Assembly (NCBI GenBank): GCA_014898425.1
Contig: RCSZ01000005.1
Coordinates: forward strand, 1,762,501 to 1,826,500
Length of the DNA: 64,000 nt
Reading direction: 5' to 3'
Origin: Botryotinia globosa
Taxonomy: Eukaryota; Ascomycota; Leotiomycetes; Helotiales; Sclerotiniaceae
Of the stretch, positions 48,753-61,258 are shown piece by piece. The notes beneath the pieces are model-generated. The model did no database searches and was not told where the DNA came from. It saw only the letters and a program-made list of their open reading frames with translations. The first letter of the stretch is position 1. Every line of letters starts with the position of its first letter. The position numbers and the translations under genes were made by a program.

Positions 48753-50994
48753 ATGCGTTACTCTCTCTCTCTTTCGGTGCTTCTGCCCCTCACATTCGCT
48801 CAATATCCACCAGTTTCAAACCTCACTATAATAACGTCCCCAGTCGATGGGAATATCACCATCTCTTACAAAACACCACCAACAGGCACCTGCCAAACGG
48901 TTTTCGATTCTCAAGAACAATATACAGGTTGGGTTAATATACCGGGCAGTTATGCGACGAACACATTCTTTTGGTTTATCTCTGCGAGAGATCCCACAGA
49001 TCAACTTACGATATGGCTGAATGGAGGGCCAGGCTCCAGCTCGATGATTGGACTTTTTAATGAAAATGGTCCTTGTGAGGTTATTGAAGTAGCACAGGGG
49101 AAGTTTGCGACGGAAGCTAGGGATTGGGGCTGGGATAGAGCTTCTAATATGCTATATATTGATCAGGTATGCAGCATCTTGAGTTTGTTTCTCTGCCTGA
49201 CGGTTCTTTCAATGCGCACTTCTCGAGATTATCTTGTACCAATCGAGATACTCGATCTCAATTGGAATGAATGGATATCCGTTACGGTCTGCCAGGCTCT
49301 ACACTCTCCAGTTATTCACGAGACTGTTGGCCAAATGTCACTGTTCTGCTCATGAACGCGCAATACCAACTTCCACAAGCTGACGTTTACATGTGTAGCC
49401 CAACCAAGTTGGATTTTCATATGACACGCCCACTAATTGCTCTCTTGACCTTCTCACGTCCGATCTATATACTCCACAGCAGACTCTCCCAAATTCACAG
49501 CCCGCGGATACGTTCTTAAATGGAACGTTTAGCTCTCTGAACGTCAATAATACAGCCAACACTACTGAGACAGCGGGAATGGCTATATGGCACATGCTCC
49601 AAGGGTTTCTTGGGGCCTTTCCACAATATGCTCCAAATGATAGTTCCGCTATGAATATCCACTTGTTCGCAGAGAGTTATGGTGGAAAATATGGTCCAGC
49701 TTTCGCAACCCTTTGGGAAGAGCAGAACCAGAAGCGTGCAAACGGCACGTTATCTCGAAGCACAACCATTGACATCAAACTCAAATCACTCGGAATAGTC
49801 AATGGTTGCGTGGATGACTTGATTCAAGCCCCTTATTATCCTGATTTTGCAGTTAATAATACCTTCGGCCTCAGTGCTATCAATCCTACAAGGGCAAAAT
49901 TGGCGAATGCCAACTTTTACGCTTCTGGTGGCTGTAAGGACCTGATTACACAATGTCGAGCTGCTGTGCAAAAGCAGGACCCTACAAATGAGGGCAATGT
50001 CTCAAGTGTTAACACTGCTTGTTCCAACGCATATAACAGTTGTTTGACGAACGTACTGGAACCATATTATGACGCTGGGAGAAGTGTATATGATATTTCC
50101 CATAATCTACCTGATTCATTTCCACCTAGTACATACCTCGAATACCTCAATACCGCGGACTTTCAATCTGCTATTGGTTCACCAGTCAATTACACCGAGA
50201 CAAATCTGCAAGTCGTTGCTGCTTTCACATCCACTGGCGACTATGAGCGTAAATCTTACGTACCAGAAATAGCAGCACTCGTAAATTCTGGGATTCATGT
50301 TGGGTTGATGTATGGTGATAGGGATTATATCTGTAATTGGCTTGGTGGTGAAGCTATATCTTTAGCTGTTGCAGAACAAGTCTCTTCTGAATATGCCACC
50401 AAGTTTCCGGCCGCTGGCTATGCTCCTATCATAACTAATACTTCTTATATTGGCGGTGTTGTGAGGCAGTTTGGCAATCTCTCCTTTAGTCGCATATACG
50501 ACGCAGGTCACTGTGTCCCGGCCTACCAACCCGAGACCGCATTCCAAGTTTTTGCCCGAATCATAATGGGTACCTCTCTCTCAACAGGAGAAACCATCAA
50601 TTCATCAGTCTACAATACCACTGGTCCCCTGAATGCTACACATACTACAAGTCTCCCACCATCCCCAACAAACACATGCTACCTGCGGAATATTCCCGGA
50701 ACATGTACGGAAGATGAACGGCAGATGATCATCGCTGGGAAGGGGGCAATTATTGATGGAGTACTTTATAGTGATTCCTCAGATTACAGTGCTCCGACTA
50801 GTACTATAACATCAGCAGGTTCTGGAACTGCTAAGTCTGCCTCAGTTACCACCACTACAGAAATCCTTACAGGCCTCTTCACTGCCACTGCTACACCTAG
50901 TCCTAGCAAATCTTTTGCGATTCCGTTAGCGAGATTGGACTTCGCGATGTTGTCGCTATTTGGTGCAATAGGATTATCTTCGTTCTTCATATGA
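48753..50994 (+). CDS. Secreted serine carboxypeptidase, S10 family, probable GPI anchor
   Basis: Exons 48753-49166 and 49399-50994 (669 aa), with a 232-nt intron that is long for this window. The signal peptide is MRYSLSLSVLLPLTFAQ. Family motifs: WLNGGPGSSSMIGLFNENGPC (oxyanion region), IDQPNQVGFSYD across the intron, AESYGGKYGP with catalytic Ser at residue 231, MYGDRDYICNWLGG with catalytic Asp at about 447, and YDAGHCVPAYQPETA with catalytic His at about 509. Numerous N-glycosylation sequons. A Ser/Thr-rich stalk and a C-terminal hydrophobic tail (LDFAMLSLFGAIGLSSFFI) suggest GPI attachment at the cell wall or plasma membrane. It removes C-terminal residues from peptides at acid pH. All three catalytic residues are present. 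Confidence 0.94.
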
Positions 50995-52077
50995 GCATTA
51001 TATACATGCATGTGAATAGATGTTTAATATTTTTGCCGTCCCTTTGAGACGAATACACTATACCATACTTCCGGAAGACACTCATGGCCAGAAAACTCTG
51101 CAACACACAACAATTATACTCGACATTAGCGACATGGAAATCACCATGGAAAATGGGTATTCGAAATTGGCGCAATCATGAAGGCGCAATAGCCCCAATC
51201 GTAGCAGATCGGCAGCAATGATTGGCTTGGCTAAATCCTCGAAACGGCGTTATCATGGCGTTACAGCACTTTTACATCCACATCTACAGATGATATAAAT
51301 CCTCACTTCTTGGACCAAGGTCATTCAGTTGCATGAATATATGTTCAACTAGTTACTTCTACGTCTATCCTATTGTTCCTGTTTCGTCACTTTACCTACT
51401 ACGACATGGAAATAGGGAAACGGATACAAAATGAAGAAGTGAGGAAACAACAGAATCAGTCCCTATTCTTTCATCTGCTGGAGGTAGAGGACTTCTTGAT
51501 CTGGTTGCTACTCGGGAAATATGATGTTTTACATTTTATATTTGTGTCCTTTGCAAGGATTATTCATAATGGTCAACTACCTAGGAAATCCGGATGAATG
51601 GATGGTTGGATGGGACGGAGTAGGTTGGGATGGTCAAATGCATTATACCCTATGTATGCGTATCATTATTTTCTTTTTGGGAGAATGGGGAAAGGAGGAT
51701 TTTACTACGGCGTTTTTTACTTCTTCTCTTCTCTTCTCTTTGATTTATTTTCCGATTTCGTCTTGGGGTATTGGGTTTGCTCGGAGAATGAGAAGTGGGC
51801 GGATGGATTATTCGACGAGTATTCAGAAGGATGGTAATGGTGTAGTGAAGTGCGGTGAAGCGAGGGAAGGGGTAGAGGGAGAGGGAGAGAAAGGGAAGAG
51901 ATTCTCGATTAATGATGGGGGGGGGAGGGGTAATGTGATGTGATGTGATGGATGGATAAATGGGTGTGTAGTAATTGAGTTGAACACCTAACCTGCTTAC
52001 CTACATACCTATCTGTCTTTCTACAATGGGCTGGAATGAAACGAAATTAGCACGCCCATAGATAGAGAAAAGTTTTA

Positions 52078-52097
52078 ATATATATATATATATATAT
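52078..52097. repeat. (TA)n microsatellite
   Basis: About ten TA units. Confidence 0.85.
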
Positions 52098-52252
52098 TTC
52101 AAACAAATACAACAATGTACGATCCGATTAATCTTGATTAATCTTAATTGATATCTAAAGATTTAACTCGATACATCGAATCCAATACGAAAGTAAACGA
52201 GAATACAAAATCCTATATTATCTAATTAGATTTATAATATGCGTCTGACTAT

Positions 52253-52333
52253 TTGTATTGTATTGTATTGTATTGTATTGTATTGTATTGTATTGCATTG
52301 TATTGCATTGTATTGCATTGTATTGCATTGTAT
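52253..52333. repeat. (TATTG)n pentanucleotide microsatellite
   Basis: About 16 units. The first block is pure TGTAT; later units alternate TATTG and CATTG, so a two-unit higher-order period is emerging. Confidence 0.9.
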
Positions 52334-52876
52334 CTCTCTATTTCCTCCATCCACTCCCTCCCCAGAATCTAAATTAGCCATCTGTGCATTTCCTCCACCC
52401 CTTTATCTAGTATCTCATCCCAACCTCAATAGTTTTACACACTTCATCAACAACTCCCTCTAACAAACTTAAAGAAACTAACAACATCACAGATGATGTG
52501 AAAAATAGAACATGCTGAATTCATTTTCCACCGCTAGTAATTTATCGTAAATCCATCCATCACACCTTGTGAAAAAAACGCCATGGTGATAGGGTATCAA
52601 GATCTGATGAAAGCGACCAAACAAAAAGAGAATCTCAGACCATACTTTCCTCCTTGCAATGTACAAGACTATCTATCCCATCCCATTTTGTTCCAACCCA
52701 GCCCAAAAGTTCGCCATATTTTATTCTGCTTGCCATGCCAATGTGTGCAAAGAAAGAAATACAACCAGCCAAATCATAATCATGAGTTCCCCAAAACGCC
52801 TCGTAATGATTGTACAACCCATTTCAATGAAGCAATTGAGCACGTATGAGAGTCAAGGAAAACATGTTCGAATGCC

Positions 52877-55800
52877 TCAGACACCGAAAAGAAAAGCCAG
52901 TTGCTTCTCGTCAAGTCTCCCCACGCTCTTCATAGCACCTTCGTCAAGTGCAGACTCTACCAAGCTCTTTTTCTGTTGTTGTAACTCCATGATACGATCT
53001 TCAACCGTTTCTTGCACCAAAATGCGATGAACCTGAACTGGTTTCATCTGACCAATGCGATAAGCACGATCGACCGCTTGCATCTCAATGAATGGATTCC
53101 AGAATGGGTCGAGAATGATAACTCTAGATGCTGCGGTGAGGTTGAGTCCTGCATTACCGGCCTTGAGAGAAATGAGCATGATGTTGCAATCCGGTTTGTC
53201 CTGGAACCGCTTGATTGCCTCGTCTCGACGTTTGGAATTGATACTTCCATCGTAGCGCTCGCATTCCCAACCCTTCTCGCCGATGGGCACCTGGAGGAGA
53301 TCGAGAAATGTCACGAATTGACTGAAGACAATTGTCTTTTCACCTTCGTTTTGAAACTTCTCAAGAAGTTCGACGCACTTATCGGCTTTTCCAGATGATT
53401 GCCAATTCTTTCGAAGATATCTCATGTACTTCTTGTGACCCGCAATAGATCGAGAAGCCTCTTTCTTCATCATGGCAATTGAAAGATGTTGCTTCTGCTT
53501 GTCAACCTCCTTCCCTTTGCCCTTATTTTTCTTCGCCTTTGTCTTAGATTTGGACTTCGATGTTGATTTTGACTTTGACTTGGATGTAGGATCCCTCAAT
53601 GCTAAACCAATTTCATCGTTACCTTGCTCCGCCTCATCATCTTCGACTTCATCGGGGACTACGAAACCGTCTAAATTTCCATTCTCGTCAACATCATCAG
53701 ATATGGTATCAGAGTCGGATTCGGATTCGGTGTCGCTGTTACTGTCATCACTACTTTCAACGACATCGTCGACAGTCTCTTCCTCCTTGACTTCCGGCAA
53801 TGGCATATGTGCCTTCTTGAAAATTGTGTAGTCGATAAGGTTTGCCATGTCGAGCTTTCCACGACAACTTGGACATTTGAGGGCCATGGCACCATCATCA
53901 TCGCCTCGCGCTGCCTGCTTGGCCTGCTCGGATAACGCCATCAAACAATCGTGACAATTATCGTGTCCACAAGGGATGATTATACTGGGATTTGGAGTTG
54001 CATCGTAGCAGATGTTACACTTGGGATGTTAGCAAAGATATCTCCAAATATATATGAATCAACTCACTTCGAACCCTCCATCTGCAGCAAGTAGTCTCGA
54101 GACAACATCTGGTTCAAGGGCCAATGCGCGATCAACCATCTGTTCCTCTGTGAGCTCTGCTGAACCCGCTGCGGCTTCTTCAAGATCAATAATCAGATGC
54201 GGATGGCAACAACATTGTCTGAGGCGAAGTAGCAAGACAAGGATATTCGAGTAATTCTTTCCAACAGTGCCAGCCTTCCTGTACTTATTGAATTGAAGTT
54301 GAGTCTTATCCTTAAGAGCTTGATAAAATTCCTGCTCATCTTTGCTAAAAACAACATGATCGATGTTTTCTACCTTTGGTGGTAAGTTGATAATCGGTTT
54401 TCCATCAATTTGAGATTTCTTCGTCCGACGGAGAAGAATGGCCTTCAAAACACCTTGCAGACGTTGCATGGTCTTTCTGAGATATTCCTCTGTATGTGAG
54501 CCTCCTTTGGAGAGACAGCCGAAATCCTATCATAGTTAACACAATAGTCTCCTTTATAAACAAGGTATACTGGATATACATACCTTCGTAAAAGCAGACC
54601 AATTGCTGTAAGGTCGAATGCGTAGAAATTTAATCAACGAATAAAGCTCGGTAATGTTGTTCATCATCGGTGTGCCGGTAAGGCAAAACCTAGTCAGCGC
54701 TCTGAGTCTACAAGCCGAAGCGGCTGATTTGGTGGCTTTGTTCTTGATGCTTTGTGCTTCATCGAGAATCACACGATAGAATCGGCTCTTAGGGCCCAAA
54801 AGCGGGAAATCCTTGGCCAGCTGATTTGGGTCAGTATCCGTGATACCGTTTTGTTTGCATTCTTCTTCGAATTTCACGAGTCGATTATACTCCGCAGCCA
54901 AAGTCCCGTAAGTTGTGAGGACTACATCGTATTTTCGGAGATCATCCCAAGTAGGTTTCTTGCTGTTTCCATGAGCCATGTAGACACTGGGTCTATGCGT
55001 TGGCAATGTCTTCGAAACTATTTCGCTATTCCACTGGCGAAGAAGGGCAACAGGCGCAACTATAAGTGTAGTCTACATGCTATCAGAAGGCAGTAATGTC
55101 ATATCGTCAAAGAAAACATACCTTGCACGTACAATCGATTGATGGTCGTGATAGAATGAGTGACAAAGTACTGATTGTCTTGCCTCGACCCATATCGTCT
55201 GCTAAGATCCCCCCCTTGTTACTGCCCTCCTCCATTTGTTTCAGCCATGTTAAAGCAATTTTCTGGTGCTCATACTGATTACAATACAAGTTAGCAACAA
55301 ATCCTCAAAAGATGTAACGAAACCGGGACGCAACTAACCAATGGATATCTCAATCCTTCGGGTGTTCCCTCTCGGTCTTCTAGCGGAATCTCGACCTCGG
55401 CTTTGATATTCTCCAACAGGTCTTTAATCTCCTTTTCAGTTTTTCTAGGATCATTGATGACATGTTCCATTTGTTCTGTCATCTGAGGGGTATATGCGAA
55501 AGAAGGAGATAAAGAGCCAAGGTGCGATTCAACGTCCGAAAGAATGCCTCCCTTACTAATTGTGCCTCGTAAGGAATTGAAATTGGTTGAGCCCATAATA
55601 CCGTGTTCTGGCATAGAATCGATGTTGAAAGCCGGGCCTGACCCATGCATACTGTTTTCGGGATGTGAGGAATGCATACTTCCAGTTATTGACCCTGGAA
55701 CAGTCAGAGGCATGGTAGAATTGGAGTAACCGAGGAGATATGCACCAGGGGGGTTTGTACTATTGTAAGACATGGCAGAAGATGTGCCATTCATGGGGAA

Positions 55801-57522
55801 ATCTGTATAGCCAGCGTTCAACTCATTGTAGGAACTAAATGATTGACCCCTCTTCCACGAAGTTAGATAACTATTCTGCTCTCCTACTCGACTTTCATGA
55901 TTCATTCCATCGGCATGATTTCCTGTCATCCAAGTCGAGGTATCACGGATATTTCCACTCGGATTTTCCATTACATTTGGAGAGTTTCTGGCCCAATTCT
56001 GTAAAGCAGAAACATCCTGTAAGCTGGTGTTTGAACGGCTAATAGCAGCATCTCCCATAGCGCGGGTTTCTGATGAATAAATTGGACCTGGCTGACCATA
56101 ATAGTTGGTAGTCCTCGAAGTTGTGGCTTTCTGACGACCATTATCCTTGAATGCGGAAGGGTCGATGATTTCAAGCGATGAATCACTAGCCGCATCATCA
56201 ATGTAAGCACCAGGCATCGTCGATTCTGGAAGTGGGTTCAGATTGGAATCCGTAGCAGTAAAATATCGTTCCTGGTGCATGCCTGTAGTACCACCAGAGC
56301 CCCGGCCAACGAACCCTGAAGGTGAAGGTTGAGCATAAAACGATGTTCGTGGCTCGGCATTGAGACTAGAACTTGAACCCCTTTTCCACGGAAGACTTCT
56401 ACTTGAGGAACTGTTATTATGAGTGTCATAAGTGTTTGGCATCGTGGAGGACTTGGCAGCTGGAGTGTTGCGAGAGGTAGAAGCTTGTGAGAGACTGCCG
56501 GAATGACCCCCGAACAGCCTACTGAAAGCGGAAGGCTTCGAGCTAGTGATTGATGTGTTTGAGACAGGGCTATTTGAGTTTGCAAGGCTACTGGCAAGCT
56601 CTGCATCTTGCCTCTCTCTTTGAAATTTTTGTTCCTCCTGCTTCTGGCGTTCGGTAAAGGTGGGATCGAACATTATGATATCATCATCCCTAAGAGTTAG
56701 ACAAATTAGCCTACGCGTTCTCATATAGTTCAGCATTGACGAAGGAACTATGGGATCAATGGTGATGATAGAACGAGGGACAAACATAGCGAGGTCAAAG
56801 TATCCATCACCATTTGCATTATACCCATACCCTGAGCTTCCCGAAGGAGTTGTTACACCTGTCGCAAAAGGACTCGGTGTTGTTCGCCGAGATTTGAATT
56901 CTTCGAAAGGGACAAACGTATCTAAATGTTTGCTAAGTGTACGCTTTCGAGTAGGGAGGTCAGCTCGATGTGAGCCATAACCAACCATCGAGGCTCCAGA
57001 ACCAGGTGTCGAAGCTGTGGAGGATAATGATCCCATTGACTCGCCTTCTCCTTTGACTGCAGGAAAGTTAACTTCGATTATCAAATTTGAGTTGAGACCT
57101 TGAGAAAAGTATGAACAAAATGTAGAATCTGTTTCTCAACACTAGCAGAAGAAACCTTAAAGGCGGATGAGGAAACAGAGCAAATCTAGTTTCCGTAGCC
57201 TTGTATCCCAAGAAAATGAATCAGGATAAGACTGACATTGATAGCCAGCATTGCCTCCTCGCCCGACCGCGCTATTCATCTTCGCACGAGGTATATTGGA
57301 TGGTCGTATGTAGGAGTTATTATGAGAGGTAGAGGAAGCTTGAAGGGTGGAAAGCTTCTTTTTCAGAATGGCAATCTCAGCCTCGATTTCTGCTTTGCGC
57401 GATGATTGATCTTCCGAGGAATCGTTCAAGGAAACTAGATAAACTTGCTGAAGGGTTATTTCATCCGTAAGAGTTGCAATGGCTGCGAGAGAATCAGCAG
57501 GCGATGGAGATTGCTGTGCCAT
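52877..57522 (-). CDS. ULS1: SNF2-family ATPase with RING finger, ULS1/RAD16 type, 1415 aa
   Basis: Six exons on minus: 57237-57522, 55339-57056, 55122-55274, 54584-55072, 54068-54526 and 52877-54019 (4248 nt). An N-terminal coiled coil (AEIEAEIAILKKKLSTLQA) precedes a long Ser/Asn-rich region. The ATPase starts at YEHQKIALTWLKQM (residue 669), with GGILADDMGRGKT as motif I (Walker A, 689-701) and DEAQ at 823. A C3HC4-type RING (CNICYD, CGHDNCHDC, CPSC) opens exon 6 at 1036, inserted between the two helicase lobes. An acidic Asp/Glu/Ser tract and a Lys/Ser tract follow. Lobe 2 has KTIVFSQFVTFLDLL and VDRAYRIGQMKPVQVHRI. ULS1-type proteins are SUMO-targeted ubiquitin ligases/translocases. Oddity: Arg in GRGKT, where GLGKT is usual. 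Confidence 0.93.
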
Positions 57523-57730
57523 GGCGAATGCAGGATTCCCTAATGTGTCGGAGAATTTGATGAAAAGTGCAATGCACCGAAAGGCTTTTATAAACAGTTG
57601 GTAGGTATTTTATGCGATTACCCGCGAGACCATACGGTAGGTAGGAAGCCGTGGGTATTTGTAGTACAAGTTACCAATTAAAAGAACATTATATATTTGC
57701 CAAAAAACCCCCAGAAAAGAACCAAAGTGA

Positions 57731-57757
57731 AGGAAAGAAAAGAAAAGAAAAGAAGGG
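57731..57757. repeat. (AAAAG)n microsatellite
   Basis: About five AAAAG units. Confidence 0.75.
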
Positions 57758-58043
57758 AAAATGGGATCAAAAGATTGAAGATATTGGAAGGATCTAGAGT
57801 TTTGAGACTTGAGATGAAGGAAAATTATTGAGAGAGTTGAGTCGATGACATGGAGAGTTGTGGAGTTGTAGTGGAGTTTGGGGTGATTTACTAGGGAATT
57901 TTAGTAGGTTATCTAGCTACCTAGGTAGTAGTGAACCTTCTCTAGCACGGTCGCGTTGCTTGTTAGGGTTTGGATTGAGAGATCAACCCCCACCAAACGA
58001 ATGCAGGAACACTCTTATCGATTAGGGAGGGGGAGGGGAAACT

Positions 58044-58288
58044 GGAGATGGAGATGGAGATGGAGATGGAGATGGAGATGGAGATGGAGATGGAGATGGA
58101 GATGGAGATGGAGATGGAGATGGAGATAGAGAGGAGGATGAGAATAAGGATGAGGATGAGGATGAAGAGGAGGACGAGGATGAAGATGAGGATGGAGATG
58201 GAGATGAAGAGGAGGATGAGAATAAGGATGAGGATGAGGATGAGGATGAAGAGGAGGATAAAACTAAAGATAAAGATGAAGATGAAGA
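58044..58288. repeat. (GGAGAT)n array grading into GAGGAT/GATGAA repeats
   Basis: About 14 perfect GGAGAT units (58044-58128), then a degenerate purine-rich hexamer array to 58288. It is open in several frames, giving Met-Glu, Ser-Pro or Ile-Ser runs; these are not genes. Confidence 0.9.
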
Positions 58289-58640
58289 TAGAGCCACTTG
58301 ATCTACCTACCTCTTGAATGACTCCAATACACTCCAAATTCATAATTGATATTGTGGGTTGTACATACGAGGTGTATTCTGAACAGATCCATCAACCTAG
58401 ATACCAACGATAGATACTAATAATTACTAAGTAGTTTATCTTGTCAAAAAGCTTAGTACGGTGGATAGGTGTAACCTTTCAATTTTGAATACACTAAAGT
58501 ATGTACAGAATTACAATCTCCAGAGGGCTAGCTGGCGAACCTCAAAACCACGAGGATGAGGGTAAATGTTTCATTTCGACAAAAGGAAACCCCAATCTTG
58601 TTCTCAACTCTCATCTGAAGAAAAGAAGAGCCTTTATCCC

Positions 58641-58674
58641 TTCTCATTCTCATTCTCATTCTCATTCTCATTCT
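58641..58674. repeat. (CATTCT)n hexanucleotide repeat
   Basis: About five units. Confidence 0.85.
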
Positions 58675-59340
58675 AGACCCCACCTGAATCCATCGACATC
58701 GCATCACATTTTGCCATCACAAGAACAGAGCACGAGAGAAGAAGAGACAGACGACTCAAAAGTCAAGAAATAATCCAGTCAGCCAATGTTTCTCACTAGT
58801 CGTACCTAGCTAGGTAGATACTAAATGCTTACCGTTGAATCCAACCCAAATCCTCAGCGAAGAAGGCAACACTCCCCATCTATGACTCTGATGTTGCTGT
58901 CGATGGAGCGAAATTGCAAGTAGGCTGTGGTTTGTGGCTCATATATGTCAAGAGGCACCGTGAGGACAGTCCTGAGTCCAACGGGTGGTCCGCTGCGGGA
59001 GTGCCCAGGTCGCCAGACCAACAAATGGTTCATGAGTCTAAAGAGGAACTCAGCCTCTCTCTTCTCTCTCCACTACCAACCAAAGCATGAAGTGAAACGC
59101 CTTGACTGAATTGGGTACTGACGAAGGAATGTGCATGCAAGAAGAAAGATACAACGGTTCTTGTAGGATTTATCCGCCATCCAAATAGGAGATCTCTTCA
59201 ATTACATGAGATGTTGGCGGCAATTATGATGACCTAATTCGGGTTTGAAGCGCAGCGCTTTTGGACCCTCGATCCCACATTCCACAATTTAGGTAGTTGG
59301 AAGTTGGAACGAATAATGATGTTCTATTTTGGATCTTTTC

Positions 59341-59391
59341 TGGATTGGAGATTGGAGATTGGAGATTGGAGATTGGAGATTGGAGATTGGA
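59341..59391. repeat. (GGAGATT)n 7-bp minisatellite
   Basis: Seven near-perfect units. Confidence 0.9.
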
Positions 59392-59634
59392 AGCACGCTG
59401 TTGAAGGACGGTTTGAAGGGCGGCTCACTAGACCTTCCCGTCGACCTCCCCTCTTTAGAGCCAGGAAGGAGAGCCGCTGTCAGTGACCAACAGACCCATT
59501 TTGAAGCTTGCTAGAATGACTAGAATGAATACAACTATCTCTCCATGTGACTGACTTATTTCAATCCTTCCTTCTGTCTTTTTATTAACTTTAAATTTTG
59601 TGATCTTTTCTTTCCCTGGCTATTCTTCATACTA

Positions 59635-59700
59635 CTCCTCCTCCTCCTCCTCCACCTCCACCTCCCTCCTACCACCTCCACCTCCCTCCTACCACCTCGA
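59635..59700. repeat. (CTC)n and duplicated CCACCTCCACCTCCCTCCTA block
   Basis: CTC triplets followed by two tandem copies of a block of about 20 bp. Confidence 0.75.
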
Positions 59701-60268
59701 ATGATATTATATGTATCAGAAAACACCAGGTACTTTGGGCTCAACCCATCATCATCATCAACCCAACCATCCATCGTTCGTACTCTCAAGGAATAACCTT
59801 ACCCCGTTCACATTATACTTTCTCATTGACCGACCTCTTTTTTTTTTACATTTAATTTTCCATCTTGTTTTTGCACACGTTCCCCATTGTCACGAACATC
59901 ACGAGTTTATACGAATTTCTCTCCATTTCTGTTTCGAATTTCCGTCCTCGAATCATTTACCCTAGACGTGTGGTGGGTGGTGTTTAACGTTTAACCATCC
60001 AATCCATTCCACCTTCAATTTACTCCAAATTCCAACATATCAACCATTCCTGGTGTGGATATCGATATCTGCACAATTACATCAGACTTGAAGACCTTGA
60101 TATCTATTCATTTGTGTGAATCTTTATTTACCCCGTCCAGTCAGTCCAGTCCGGTCCAAGAATTCTCTGCCAGCCAATTAAATGAAATAGAAAATCTACC
60201 AGTTTTGTATATTTCACATCTCATATTTCATATCTTATTGCGGGAAACGAAGATTGGAAAAGAAGTGC

Positions 60269-60380
60269 AAAGAGGAGAGGAGAGGAGAGGAGAGGAGAGA
60301 GAGAGAGATAGGACACGAGAGAGAAGAGGAGAGGAGAGGAGAGGAGAGAGAGAGAGATAGGACACGAGAGAGAAGAGAGG
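60269..60380. repeat. GAGAG-rich tandem duplication
   Basis: (GAGGA)n and (GA)n with the segment ending ATAGGACACGAGAGAGAAG present twice about 51 bp apart. Confidence 0.8.
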
Positions 60381-60774
60381 ATATTTCTATAATCTTCTTC
60401 TCCATTTTTCTACCTGTGACAACAAAGTCTTCACAACTTCAATCAATATCTACAGCAAAGATTGGTATTCTTATTCCGGATTACATGCAAAATCCCCCAC
60501 CAACAATTTCAACTTTCTATCACTTCTAGATCTCACCACAATCGAGGAAAGTCAAGGAAAAGAGGAAAAGAGGAAAAAGAGGGAAATCCCACTTCAAAGT
60601 CCATTTTTTCCCAAAATTTGAACCCACCAACAACAAAGATCTCTTTCCCGCTCACCTCCCCCACCTTGATTGAATCGGACCTCATTTATTCATTCATTCA
60701 CCGGTAAAACATCTCCATCCAAGCTGGGCACCGGGGCAATCGACTGGGATTGAATTTACGAAACCTTACACACA

Positions 60775-60836
60775 CCAGACACCCACCACACAACACAACA
60801 CCACACACCACACACCACACACCATACACCATACAC
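60775..60836. repeat. ACACC/ACCATAC-type run
   Basis: Imperfect CACACCA repeats in the probable leader of the DUF8035-like gene; a CCA triplet run follows near 60985. Confidence 0.7.
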
Positions 60837-61258
60837 CCTGCGCACCTTACACACCTTGCACACCTCTTCAACTTTATTCACGAGCCAATTCCAGATACCC
60901 AAATCAGCCCAACCGACGCAAGCCCCTCCAGTAGCTCGTCATCCTATCTATTCATTTCTATTACCTTCATTCAATACCACCACCACCACCACCACCATTG
61001 TCCATTATACAAAACCCGTCCATCTTCCAGCCTCGCCATTTTTCTTCTTTTTGCTTTTTCTCTCACTTGGCTTCTTCGCTTTCACATCTACCAAACACGT
61101 ACCCCCATCTACTCTTTGCGTAGATACCTAACTGATTCACTTCTCACATATACGTTGTTGTATTCTCGACATCATTACAATACTGCACCATTTCGAATAC
61201 AAACAAACCCTCTCAATAAGTATCTCGTCTATACAATCAACAATACACGCAACCAAAC

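Larger units (their letters stand above)
50995..52876. other. Intergenic, 1.9 kb, convergent
   Basis: Between the carboxypeptidase and the ULS1-like gene. Contains a (TA)n run and a pentanucleotide array. No credible gene. Confidence 0.55.
57523..61258. other. Intergenic, 3.7 kb, repeat-rich divergent region
   Basis: Separates two divergent genes, ULS1-like and DUF8035-like. It is unusually dense in simple repeats (listed). The last 500 bp or so, with CA- and CT-rich sequence, is likely leader of the plus-strand gene. No credible ORF. Confidence 0.55.

Noticed and set aside
53472..53831. Asp/Phe and Ser-rich plus-strand ORF
   Set aside because: Antisense shadow of the acidic and Lys/Ser tracts in the ULS1-type gene.
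58022..58343. Ser/Pro and Ile/Ser repeat ORFs on both strands
   Set aside because: All derive from the GGAGAT hexamer array, which is open in several frames.
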